A stretch of DNA of 8,404 nt from an uncultured Oscillospiraceae bacterium (GTDB taxonomy: Bacteria > Bacillota > Clostridia > UBA1212 > UBA1255). Numbering within the stretch: the first letter of the stretch is position 1; each line of letters begins with the position of its first letter. The notes beneath the pieces are model-generated. The model saw nothing but the letters and a program-made list of their open reading frames with translations. It searched no databases and had not been told where the DNA came from. The position numbers and the translations under genes were made by a program. This document shows, piece after piece, positions 1 to 4,941 of this stretch. The stretch covers positions 1 through 8,404 of the forward strand of contig CABQCN010000037.1 in assembly GCA_902462635.1 (NCBI GenBank), in the 5' to 3' direction.

Positions 1-1
1 C

Positions 2-874
2 CGTTCCGATCTGATGACGACGCTGGTTGAGAAAGTGAATCACAGCGAGATCGTGAAAGCGCAGCAGGCAAATCCGGAAATCGACGTCTTTACAGGAGAA
101 AAATTTAAAAATACCGGAAGCCAGCAGACCGGTGCGGCTGGCGCGGAATTCGATGTATCGATGCTGACGCCGGAAGAACAAGAACGGTTTGCAGCGCTGT
201 CCGAGGAGGAGAAGGCGTTATTTGTCCAGCAATATATGGAACAGAACGGCACCGCTTCCGCCGCGACGCTGGAAGAAAATCTGAAGAAAATGGGCGCCGC
301 CGATCTCGACGAGCCATCCGCGATCAATATTTATCCCGTTGATTTTCAGTCCAAAGAGAAAATCGTCGAAAAAATCGATAAATATAACCAAGGCAAATCA
401 GAGGAGGATAAAATCCAATATACGGACTATATCAGCATCATGATGTCTTCCGTAACGACGATCATCAACGCCATCAGCTATATCCTGATCGCTTTCGTGG
501 CGATTTCCCTGATCGTTTCCTCAATCATGATCGGAATCATCACGTATATCTCCGTACTGGAGCGAACGAAAGAGATCGGCATCCTGCGCAGTATCGGCGC
601 GTCGAAACGCGACATTTCCCGCGTATTCAACGCAGAAACCCTGATCGTAGGCTTTGTCGCGGGAATCATCGGCATCGCCATCACGCTGCTTCTGACGATC
701 CCGATCAATCTCATCATCAGTGCGTATACCGGCATTTCCGGCATGGCGGCGCTGCCCTGGATCGGGGGAATCATCCTGGTTGCGATCAGTATGTTCCTGA
801 CCTTTATCGCCGGGCTGATTCCGTCCCGCTTTGCGGCAAAGAAAGACCCCGTGGAAGCGCTCCGGACCGAATAA
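2..874 (+). CDS. ABC transporter permease, MacB/FtsX type (5' truncated by window edge)
   Basis: This is the C-terminal part of an ABC exporter permease of the MacB/FtsX superfamily. The reading frame is open to the left edge (R-S-D-L precede the first ATG at 14), so that ATG is probably internal. Numbering from it, residues 1-135 form a hydrophilic, extracytoplasmic region rich in Glu and Ala (two LTPEE/LSEEE-like stretches near 51-70). Three membrane segments follow at about 153-178, 209-236 and 249-270. Between the first two lies the family's conserved cytoplasmic stretch ERTKEIGILRSIGASKRDI, which contacts the ATPase, and the protein ends in the usual PSRFAAKKDPVEALRTE. Such permeases pair with a MacB/LolD-like ATPase, which would lie upstream and outside the window, and move peptides, lipoproteins or antimicrobials across the membrane by mechanotransmission. 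The substrate cannot be told from this fragment. It converges with the operon at 913-2795. Confidence 0.9.
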   Translation, partial: RSDLMTTLVEKVNHSEIVKAQQANPEIDVFTGEKFKNTGSQQTGAAGAEFDVSMLTPEEQERFAALSEEEKALFVQQYMEQNGTASAATLEENLKKMGAADLDEPSAINIYPVDFQSKEKIVEKIDKYNQGKSEEDKIQYTDYISIMMSSVTTIINAISYILIAFVAISLIVSSIMIGIITYISVLERTKEIGILRSIGASKRDISRVFNAETLIVGFVAGIIGIAITLLLTIPINLIISAYTGISGMAALPWIGGIILVAISMFLTFIAGLIPSRFAAKKDPVEALRTE

Positions 875-912
875 AAAGATCGTTTTCAGCATATCGGTGA
901 TATTCTTCGCTT

Positions 913-1551
913 CTACCGTATTTTTTTGCGGCGATATCCGATCACACTGATCAGGTAGGATACCCCGTAAATAACGATTACGGCTGCTGCGGCGATTCCC
1001 AGATACGACGGCACCGCCGGCGGCGGTGCCGAAACGCCGGAACCATCTTCAAAATAATTGATCAGCCGTACGACCGGGAAGATACAAAGGAGTGCCATGA
1101 TCTGAGATGCCCGGAATCCGAACCAATACGTCAAGGGCAGACAAAGCCCGATCCAGGCCAGCGGAATCAGTACGGATACGGCAGCGGAAATCATCCAGAT
1201 CGTAAGATTCCAGGTTCCGTAAAGAACGCTTGCGAATAAGTTGAAGAGCAGGCTGCCCGCAAGCCCTACGGCCAAAAGGCAGACGGCGGAAAGGTATTTG
1301 CTTGCGACCGCCTTTTGGCCGCTTACCGGCAATGACAGCTCGTATTTTTTCCAATTGGCTTTCTCATCGGAGGCAAAACATAATATAAATTGCGAGCTGA
1401 CCGTCATTGCAAACAGGATCGACACGAGCAATCCGGCAGCTTCCCCCAATTTGACGAAAATAAATACGATCATTCCGCCGGCGATCAGCAATACAAATTT
1501 ATGGATGCTTTTAAAAAACAAGCAAATATCTTTATAAATCAATCCTCGCAT
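913..1551 (-). CDS. ABC-2 type transporter permease
   Basis: A 212-aa integral membrane protein with about six hydrophobic segments (roughly 18-35, 38-60, 85-110, 115-140, 147-165 and 183-205), ending in a basic RRKKIR tail. The stretch SDEKANWKKYELSLPVSGQKAVASKYL (about 61-87) is the pattern of ABC2_membrane_5 family permeases (aspartate, tryptophan, SLPVS, KYL), which work with a small GntR regulator and one ATPase. It is the membrane half of the exporter whose ATPase gene immediately precedes it. The start ATG overlaps the ATPase end by 13 bp, and an AAAGGAG ribosome binding site lies inside the ATPase gene, so the two are probably translationally coupled. Two strong inverted repeats lie inside the gene (1009-1031 and 1269-1321). 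Known relatives export peptides such as phenol-soluble modulins; the substrate here is unknown. Confidence 0.85.
   Translation of the reverse strand: MRGLIYKDICLFFKSIHKFVLLIAGGMIVFIFVKLGEAAGLLVSILFAMTVSSQFILCFASDEKANWKKYELSLPVSGQKAVASKYLSAVCLLAVGLAGSLLFNLFASVLYGTWNLTIWMISAAVSVLIPLAWIGLCLPLTYWFGFRASQIMALLCIFPVVRLINYFEDGSGVSAPPPAVPSYLGIAAAAVIVIYGVSYLISVIGYRRKKIR
1009..1031. repeat. Perfect 10-bp inverted repeat with 3-nt spacer inside the permease gene
   Basis: Arms CGGCACCGCC and GGCGGTGCCG flank GGC. The element is very GC-rich and would form a stable hairpin in mRNA from either strand. It encodes part of a proline-rich extramembrane loop (APPPAVPS) near the permease C-terminus. No T-tract follows on either strand, so it is not a standard terminator. 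The repetition of proline codons could create the symmetry by chance. Confidence 0.8.
1269..1321. repeat. Perfect 12-bp inverted repeat, 29-nt loop, inside the permease gene
   Basis: Left arm CGGCCAAAAGGC (1269-1280) and right arm GCCTTTTGGCCG (1310-1321) are exact reverse complements, 29 nt apart. They lie wholly within coding sequence for the segment SGQKAVASKYLSAVCLLAVG of the permease. The symmetry is seen directly. A function such as an mRNA structure that slows translation or protects the message is only a guess. Confidence 0.8.
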
Positions 1552-2408
1552 AACGCTGCGTCTCCTTTCCTGTAAAATAGCATGATGGTTTCCAACGTTG
1601 CATTGTCAACTACGATATTTTTGTATTTTTTTTGAAAAGATATTTTATCCTTAACCAGAAATTCCGTACACATCGCAGTTTCCCTGGCGATCAGATAATC
1701 CGCCGGCGCGATAGAAGCCATCTGTTCTTTTCCGCATTTTGCGATCCCGTATTGATACAGCAGGTTGTCTTTTTGTTCTTCAAAAAGAATAGTTCCTTGA
1801 TGGAGAAAAACGACATAATCTGCAATTTTCTCGATATCCGATGTAATATGCGATGAAAAGAGCAAAGAATTTTCCTCGTCTTGCATATATTCCAAAAACA
1901 TATCCAGTATGTCCTCTCTCGCGAGCGGATCGAGTCCGGTCGTTGCTTCATCGAGCAGGAGTACCTTCGGATGATGCGCCATCGCGCATAAAATAGACAA
2001 TTTCATTTTCATTCCCTTTGAAAACCTACCGATCCCTTTGTTCGGAGGAAGCTGAAATTTACGCAGCTTTTGCCTGAAAAAATCCTCGTCCCATGTGCCG
2101 TAAACGCCGGAAAAAATTTTACCCATATCCAGAGCCGTAAAAACATCGTGAAAGCTGCATTCGTCGAACACGACGCCGATTTCTTTTTTTACGGAAGAAT
2201 CCGTGTGATCTTTTCCCAGAATTTCAATTCTCCCGGAATCTTTTTTGATCTCGTCTAAAATCAGATTTATGACGGTGCTTTTCCCCGCGCCGTTCTCGCC
2301 GATAAAACCCACGATGCATCCTTTCGGAACGTGAAACGAAATATGATTCAACTGAAAATCGGCGAATTTTTTATTCAAATTTTCCACTAAAATTCCGTAT
2401 TCTTTCAT
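1539..2408 (-). CDS. ABC transporter ATP-binding protein (GntR-operon exporter ATPase)
   Basis: A 289-aa cytoplasmic ATPase that powers the permease encoded directly downstream. Visible motifs are Walker A GENGAGKST (37-45), a signature segment FSKGMKMK (129-136) in place of LSGGQ, Walker B VLLLDE (149-154), D-loop TTGLD (156-160) and the H-loop histidine in SSH (187). The usual Q-loop glutamine region reads VVFDE (79-83), with Asp-Glu where Gln is expected. An FSxGM signature is common in the YtrB-like branch of this family. The region after about residue 215 is a family-variable C-terminal extension of about 75 residues. The ATG at 2408 is supported by a GAGGT site (2416-2420) seven bases upstream. 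The gene follows the GntR gene by 15 bp and overlaps the permease by 13 bp. Confidence 0.93.
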   Translation of the reverse strand: MKEYGILVENLNKKFADFQLNHISFHVPKGCIVGFIGENGAGKSTVINLILDEIKKDSGRIEILGKDHTDSSVKKEIGVVFDECSFHDVFTALDMGKIFSGVYGTWDEDFFRQKLRKFQLPPNKGIGRFSKGMKMKLSILCAMAHHPKVLLLDEATTGLDPLAREDILDMFLEYMQDEENSLLFSSHITSDIEKIADYVVFLHQGTILFEEQKDNLLYQYGIAKCGKEQMASIAPADYLIARETAMCTEFLVKDKISFQKKYKNIVVDNATLETIMLFYRKGDAALCED

Positions 2409-2423
2409 ATATCCGACCTCGCT

Positions 2424-2795
2424 TTATTCTTCGTAATACAGTCTGAGAATATCTGCCATTTGCGCAAAAGAAATCCCATGCGTACGCCCGATTTCCGCCG
2501 CCTTGCGGATCAGTTCTTCCGCGATTCTGAATTGTTCCTCCTGAATGAAGGCACGGTTAGGCGAAGCGACGAAGCTGCCCTTGCCGGAGACGGTTTCGAT
2601 AAACCCATCCCGGGTAAGATCTTCGTATGCCCGCTGGACGGTGATAACGCTGATATGCAGATCTTTTGCCAAAGCGCGCATGGAAGGCAGCGATTCGCCC
2701 GGGGCTAATGTTCCGTCCATGATCAGGCTTTTCACCTGCAGGCATATTTGTTCGTATATGGGTTTCTCACTGCTGTTGCTGATGATGATCTCCAT
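2424..2795 (-). CDS. GntR family transcriptional regulator, YtrA subfamily
   Basis: A 123-aa DNA-binding repressor. The N-terminal winged helix-turn-helix spans about residues 9-78: PIYEQICLQVKSLI, then LPSMRALAKDLHISVITVQRAYEDL (36-60) as helix-turn-helix and FIETVSGKGSFVA (65-77) as wing. The rest (about 80-123) is one short helical tail, as expected for the small YtrA type, which dimerises through this tail and lacks the large effector domain of FadR or HutC regulators. The start ATG has an AAGGAAGG ribosome binding site. It is first in an operon with the ATPase and permease, and a perfect palindrome covers its predicted transcription start, so it most likely represses its own operon. By analogy with YtrA, BcrR-like and PmtR systems, release may follow envelope stress or binding of the exported compound. 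The ligand is unknown. Confidence 0.92.
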   Translation of the reverse strand: MEIIISNSSEKPIYEQICLQVKSLIMDGTLAPGESLPSMRALAKDLHISVITVQRAYEDLTRDGFIETVSGKGSFVASPNRAFIQEEQFRIAEELIRKAAEIGRTHGISFAQMADILRLYYEE

Positions 2796-2825
2796 TTGCA
2801 GCCTTCCTTATTGCACTTAATGATA

Positions 2826-2845
2826 TTACCGTACCGGTACGGTAA
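2826..2845. promoter_or_regulatory. Probable GntR/YtrA operator: perfect 20-bp palindrome
   Basis: The arms TTACCGTACC and GGTACGGTAA are perfect reverse complements with no spacer, centred between 2835 and 2836. Each arm carries a tandem TACCG repeat (2827-2831, 2832-2836; mirrored as CGGTA 2835-2839, 2840-2844). The site lies directly downstream of the -10 box and covers the predicted start of transcription of the GntR operon, where a bound repressor would block initiation or escape. Assignment to this GntR protein is inference from position and symmetry. Confidence 0.8.
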
Positions 2846-2849
2846 GTAC

Positions 2850-2878
2850 AGTATAAGAAGGACAGAACAAATTGTCAA
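2850..2878 (-). promoter_or_regulatory. Sigma-A promoter of the gntR-ABC operon
   Basis: Read on the minus strand, TTGACA (2878-2873) and TATACT (2855-2850) are separated by 17 bp: a perfect -35 box and a one-mismatch -10 box at ideal spacing. Transcription should begin near 2843, inside the palindromic operator, giving a leader of about 48 nt before the GntR ATG at 2795. A promoter this strong fits tight control by a repressor. Confidence 0.85.
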
Positions 2879-2933
2879 GAGAAAAAAGGTGGAAAATATG
2901 TACAAAAAATGAGATCGCCGTTGGAATACGCAG

Positions 2934-2971
2934 ACGGCCCGGATACCGAAGCGCCGGGCCGTCCCCTTTTT
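2934..2971. terminator. Strong GC hairpin between cotF-like gene and gntR promoter
   Basis: The 9-bp arms ACGGCCCGG (2934-2942) and CCGGGCCGT (2954-2962) pair perfectly around an 11-nt loop; on the minus strand the loop contains C-TTCG-G, a stabilising tetraloop motif. It lies about 20 bp past the stop of the CotF-like gene, so its likely job is to end that transcript before the GntR promoter. However, the T-tract (TTTTT, 2967-2971, after CCCC) is on the plus-strand side, and no T-run follows on the minus strand. The direction of termination is therefore unclear. Confidence 0.55.
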
Positions 2972-2982
2972 ATGAAAGCAGA

Positions 2983-3252
2983 TCACAATCCGCTCATGAC
3001 CTGTCTGAACTTTTGCACCGCCTGCTGTACCGCCGCCTGGTCCGTGTTTTTAACACTGTACCATCCGCGTGCTTTCATGGCGTTGAATACTTCGAACTGG
3101 AGCTGCTGTGTCTCCGTAAAAATTTTTGTGATTTCATTTCTGAGAATCTGACAGGAAGCCTCGGATACGAAAGTAGCGTATAATTCCGTGATTTGCTTTT
3201 CCGTACTGAGCGCGTCTGCGATCATGTCCTGCTCCGTTAAAATTTGTTCCAT
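2983..3252 (-). CDS. Spore coat protein, CotF-like (Coat F domain)
   Basis: An 89-aa, almost wholly helical protein that matches the Coat F family (relatives of Bacillus CotF, found across spore-forming Firmicutes). Typical features are the start LTEQDMIADALSTEKQITELYATFVSEASCQILRNE, a central helix ending near EVFNAMKARGWYSVKNTD, and a short C-terminal helix. The fold resembles ferritin-like four-helix proteins, but I see no clear di-iron ligand set. It should be a structural component of the coat, made in the mother cell late in sporulation. The ATG at 3252 has an AAGGAG site that overlaps the stop codon of the preceding 70-aa gene, so the two are co-transcribed and probably coupled. The precise coat layer is unknown. 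Confidence 0.85.
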   Translation of the reverse strand: MEQILTEQDMIADALSTEKQITELYATFVSEASCQILRNEITKIFTETQQLQFEVFNAMKARGWYSVKNTDQAAVQQAVQKFRQVMSGL

Positions 3253-3264
3253 ATCACATACTCC

Positions 3265-3477
3265 TTAGTTTGACTGACACGCATAAGAATTCAGATACTG
3301 AAACATCGTGTCGAAATGCTTTCTGTGCATTTGTTCTGCTTTCTCGCAGATTGTTTTTAAATTTGGATCCGTGCAGTTTGCTGCATAAAAATGATATTTT
3401 TTGACCGCCATGGATTCTGCGCCGAGCATGTCTTCCAGCATGGAGAGCGATTTTTCCGGCATCGTGGAATTTGCCAT
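3265..3477 (-). CDS. Small helical protein, spore coat-associated (companion of CotF-like protein)
   Basis: A 70-aa helical protein, first gene of the spore coat operon. The sequence SMLEDMLGAESMAVKKYHFYAANCTDPNLKTICEKAEQMHRKHFDTMFQYLN has the feel of a ferritin-like/coat helical pair: a Glu in the first helix (E20), a Tyr-His pair (YHFY) and an H-x3-H-like set (MHRKHF) in the second helix. Similar short genes precede CotF-like genes in clostridia. Whether the Glu and His residues bind metal cannot be told. The C-terminus contains a cysteine (ACQSN) and there is another Cys pair inside, which could cross-link within the coat. The start at 3477 has an AAAGGATG ribosome binding site upstream. 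It ends 12 bp before the CotF-like start. Confidence 0.7.
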   Translation of the reverse strand: MANSTMPEKSLSMLEDMLGAESMAVKKYHFYAANCTDPNLKTICEKAEQMHRKHFDTMFQYLNSYACQSN

Positions 3478-3578
3478 TCGTTGATCATCCTTTCGTGAAT
3501 TTGATAATACGGAGAATATTTTACGTAAAATTGCGGAAAATATACGCGTTGAAAATATTTGAATTGAGGGGATTTGCC
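3478..3578. promoter_or_regulatory. Divergent control region between coat operon and DUF421 operon
   Basis: This roughly 100-bp AT-rich gap serves both directions. Minus strand: TATTAT (3509-3504) about 27 bp before the coat-operon ATG is the best -10 candidate, with no good vegetative -35, which would fit a sporulation sigma factor. Plus strand: TTGATA (3501-3506) and TAAAAT (3526-3531) with a 19-bp spacer is the best, but imperfect, sigma-A candidate for the DUF421 gene. A 14-bp palindrome lies between them. These assignments are tentative. Confidence 0.35.
3518..3531. repeat. Perfect 14-bp palindrome in the divergent intergenic region
   Basis: ATTTTACGTAAAAT is a perfect palindrome with the central ACGT step, centred between 3524 and 3525, in the gap between the spore coat operon and the DUF421 operon. 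It overlaps the candidate plus-strand -10 box and lies upstream of the minus-strand -10 candidate, so a bound regulator could affect both sides. No regulator is identified. Confidence 0.6.
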
Positions 3579-4247
3579 TTGGTCAGTTTTATCAGAACAA
3601 TTATTATGTATTTGATTGTTATCTTTGTGATGCGCTTGATGGGAAAACGGCAGATCGGACAGCTGCAGCCGTATGAATTCGTAATTGCGCTCATGATTTC
3701 CGATCTGGCCGCACTGCCGATGCAGGACAGCGCCATTCCGCTGTGGTCCGGAATTATTCCGATTTTATCGCTTCTTTTAATGCAGCTTACTATCTCATAC
3801 GGCGTGCTGAAATTAAAAACGGTACGGAGCTTTTTCTGCGGAAAACCGTGCGTCATGATCAAAAACGGCGTCGTCGTCGAAAAAAATCTCCGCAATCAAA
3901 TGTATACGCTGGATGACCTGCTGGAAGCGCTGCGGCTGAAAGGCTATCCCGACGTACAGACGGTACAGCTCGCGATTCTGGAAAACAACGGGGATTTAAG
4001 CGTGCTGCCGGTAAGCGATTCTCAAAACGTAACGCGGAGTGATCTCAATATCAAAGGGACGCCGGATATCGTTACCGATATCATTATCGGCGGATGCGTT
4101 ATGGAAGATAATATGGAACTCCTGAATATCGATAAAAAAATGTTGAAAGAAGCGCTGGGCAAGAACGGGGTACGATCGGCGAAGGACGTATTTTACTGTT
4201 ATGTAAACGGAGCGGGCCAATTTATCGTGCAGAAGAAGGGAAAATAA
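3579..4247 (+). CDS. DUF421 (YetF-type) membrane protein
   Basis: A 222-aa membrane protein of the DUF421/YetF family. Three membrane segments lie at about 1-21, 33-50 and 57-77, with the family motif MGKRQIGQLQPYEFV (21-35) after the first and ISDLAALPMQDS (40-51) at the second. The cytoplasmic part holds the typical block YTLDDLLEALRLKGYPDVQTVQLAILENNGDLSVLP (109-144). I place the start at TTG 3579: the frame is open upstream to 3471, but that stretch is not family-like and overlaps the divergent gene, while GAGGGGAT (3566-3573) sits properly before the TTG and the protein then begins directly with its first membrane helix. Relatives include Bacillus YetF/YrbG/YdfR, and the 2Duf protein, whose YetF domain is linked to spore heat resistance. 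The biochemical role is unknown. It forms an operon with the DUF4363 gene, one base apart. Confidence 0.88.
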   Translation: MVSFIRTIIMYLIVIFVMRLMGKRQIGQLQPYEFVIALMISDLAALPMQDSAIPLWSGIIPILSLLLMQLTISYGVLKLKTVRSFFCGKPCVMIKNGVVVEKNLRNQMYTLDDLLEALRLKGYPDVQTVQLAILENNGDLSVLPVSDSQNVTRSDLNIKGTPDIVTDIIIGGCVMEDNMELLNIDKKMLKEALGKNGVRSAKDVFYCYVNGAGQFIVQKKGK

Positions 4248-4248
4248 A

Positions 4249-4638
4249 ATGTACAGAAATTCTGTTTTATATATTATTATGGTGGTTATCATCCTGTCGC
4301 TTGTAATTATTCCCACGACATGGTTCGACAAAATGCTCGAAGCGGACGTGAGCGGCTTCCGGGACAAAATCAATCTTATTTTGGAATCGGGGCAGGAGGA
4401 TCCCGAGCTGGACGCGAAATGCGGGGCGCTTCAGGAGGATTGGGAAAATCATATGAAGCATTGGAGCTTTTTTATCAATCATACTTCAATTGAAAAAGTC
4501 GATCTCGGAATCTGCACGTTTCTGGAACATGTGCGATGCGGTAATTTTGAAGAAGCCGCAATGGAGGCGAAACGCTTAGATAAAATTTTTGAAATGACGG
4601 CGAATCAAGACGCGCTGACGCCTTTGAATATCTTTTGA
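4249..4638 (+). CDS. DUF4363 family protein
   Basis: A 129-aa protein with one N-terminal membrane anchor (about 6-23), then a soluble helical domain that should face the outside. The stretch WENHMKHWSFFINHTSIEKVDLGICTFLEHVRCGNFEEAAMEAKRLDKIF (65-114) is characteristic of DUF4363, a family often encoded next to DUF421 genes in Firmicutes. The ATG lies one base after the DUF421 stop, with AAGGGAA at the end of that gene as ribosome binding site, so they are coupled. Co-conservation suggests the two proteins form a membrane complex, but no function has been shown that I can cite. Confidence 0.85.
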   Translation: MYRNSVLYIIMVVIILSLVIIPTTWFDKMLEADVSGFRDKINLILESGQEDPELDAKCGALQEDWENHMKHWSFFINHTSIEKVDLGICTFLEHVRCGNFEEAAMEAKRLDKIFEMTANQDALTPLNIF

Positions 4639-4641
4639 CAG

Positions 4642-4690
4642 CGTCGCAATCCTTCGGCTATAGACGAATTGCGACGAACGATTTTGCTTT
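4642..4690 (+). terminator. Candidate terminator hairpin after DUF4363
   Basis: The arms CGTCGCAAT (4642-4650) and ATTGCGACG (4668-4676) form a perfect 9-bp stem with a 17-nt loop that contains C-TTCG-G. The tail (AACGATTTTGCTTT) is only moderately T-rich, so termination may be partial. The hairpin separates the DUF421-DUF4363 pair from the pseudopilin cluster. Confidence 0.5.
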
Positions 4691-4716
4691 ACAAAGAACT
4701 TTTTTTCAGGTATAAC
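4688..4716 (+). promoter_or_regulatory. Candidate sigma-A promoter of the pseudopilin cluster
   Basis: TTTACA (4688-4693), 17-bp spacer, TATAAC (4711-4716). The boxes and spacing are good, but transcription would begin near 4723, giving a leader of only about 12 nt that barely includes the ribosome binding site GGGGTGAG (4723-4730). It is therefore plausible but not certain; read-through from the DUF421 operon is the alternative. Confidence 0.4.
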
Positions 4717-4734
4717 GATGACGGGGTGAGATGG

Positions 4735-4941
4735 ATGCATACGATCGAAACGGCAATTGTTCTGCCTGCAATTTTATTCTTTGTTCTGATTTCTATCTGT
4801 ATTTCTTTAAAATATACGGAGATGATATCGCGGCGAGCCGATGTGCTGCGGGCGTCGTCTTTGGAACATAAAATCAGCAATACCGATATCGCGCGGGGAG
4901 GGGCGGTTCTGTATGATTTATACCAAAAATATGCGGACTGA
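4735..4941 (+). CDS. Small TadE-like pseudopilin
   Basis: A 68-aa protein that starts almost directly with a TadE-type membrane helix, HTIETAIVLPAILFFVLISICISL (2-25), followed by a short polar tail. The IETAIVLP pattern is the same as in the 332-aa protein two genes downstream (SLETALLLP), and the conserved Glu is at residue 5. I chose ATG 4735, preceded by GGGGTGAG; an in-frame GTG at 4726 would add V-R-W, and the open frame extends to a TTG at 4669 that lies in the terminator hairpin. With ATG there is no prepilin leader before the helix, which is odd for a prepilin peptidase substrate. It overlaps the next gene by 29 bp. It is probably a minor pilin-like component, but its short tail (about 43 residues) gives little room for a pilin head domain. 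Confidence 0.7.
   Translation: MHTIETAIVLPAILFFVLISICISLKYTEMISRRADVLRASSLEHKISNTDIARGGAVLYDLYQKYAD

Noticed and set aside
875..912. Possible terminator between the converging genes
   Set aside because: Only a 5-bp ATATC/GATAT stem with a 3-nt loop is present and no T-tract follows it directly; too weak to call.
2898..2912. Four-codon frame M-Y-K-K with a ribosome binding site as a leader peptide
   Set aside because: There is no plus-strand gene downstream for it to control and no convincing promoter; mentioned only in the hairpin finding.
3471..3578. Longer N-terminus for the DUF421 protein, starting at 3471
   Set aside because: The extra 36 residues are basic and not family-like, the stretch overlaps the divergent coat gene, and a good ribosome binding site precedes TTG 3579.
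4841..4912. Longer N-terminus for the DUF5702 protein, starting at ATG 4841
   Set aside because: It would overlap the small TadE gene by about 100 bp, reads as cysteine- and arginine-rich out-of-frame sequence, and lacks a ribosome binding site, unlike ATG 4913.
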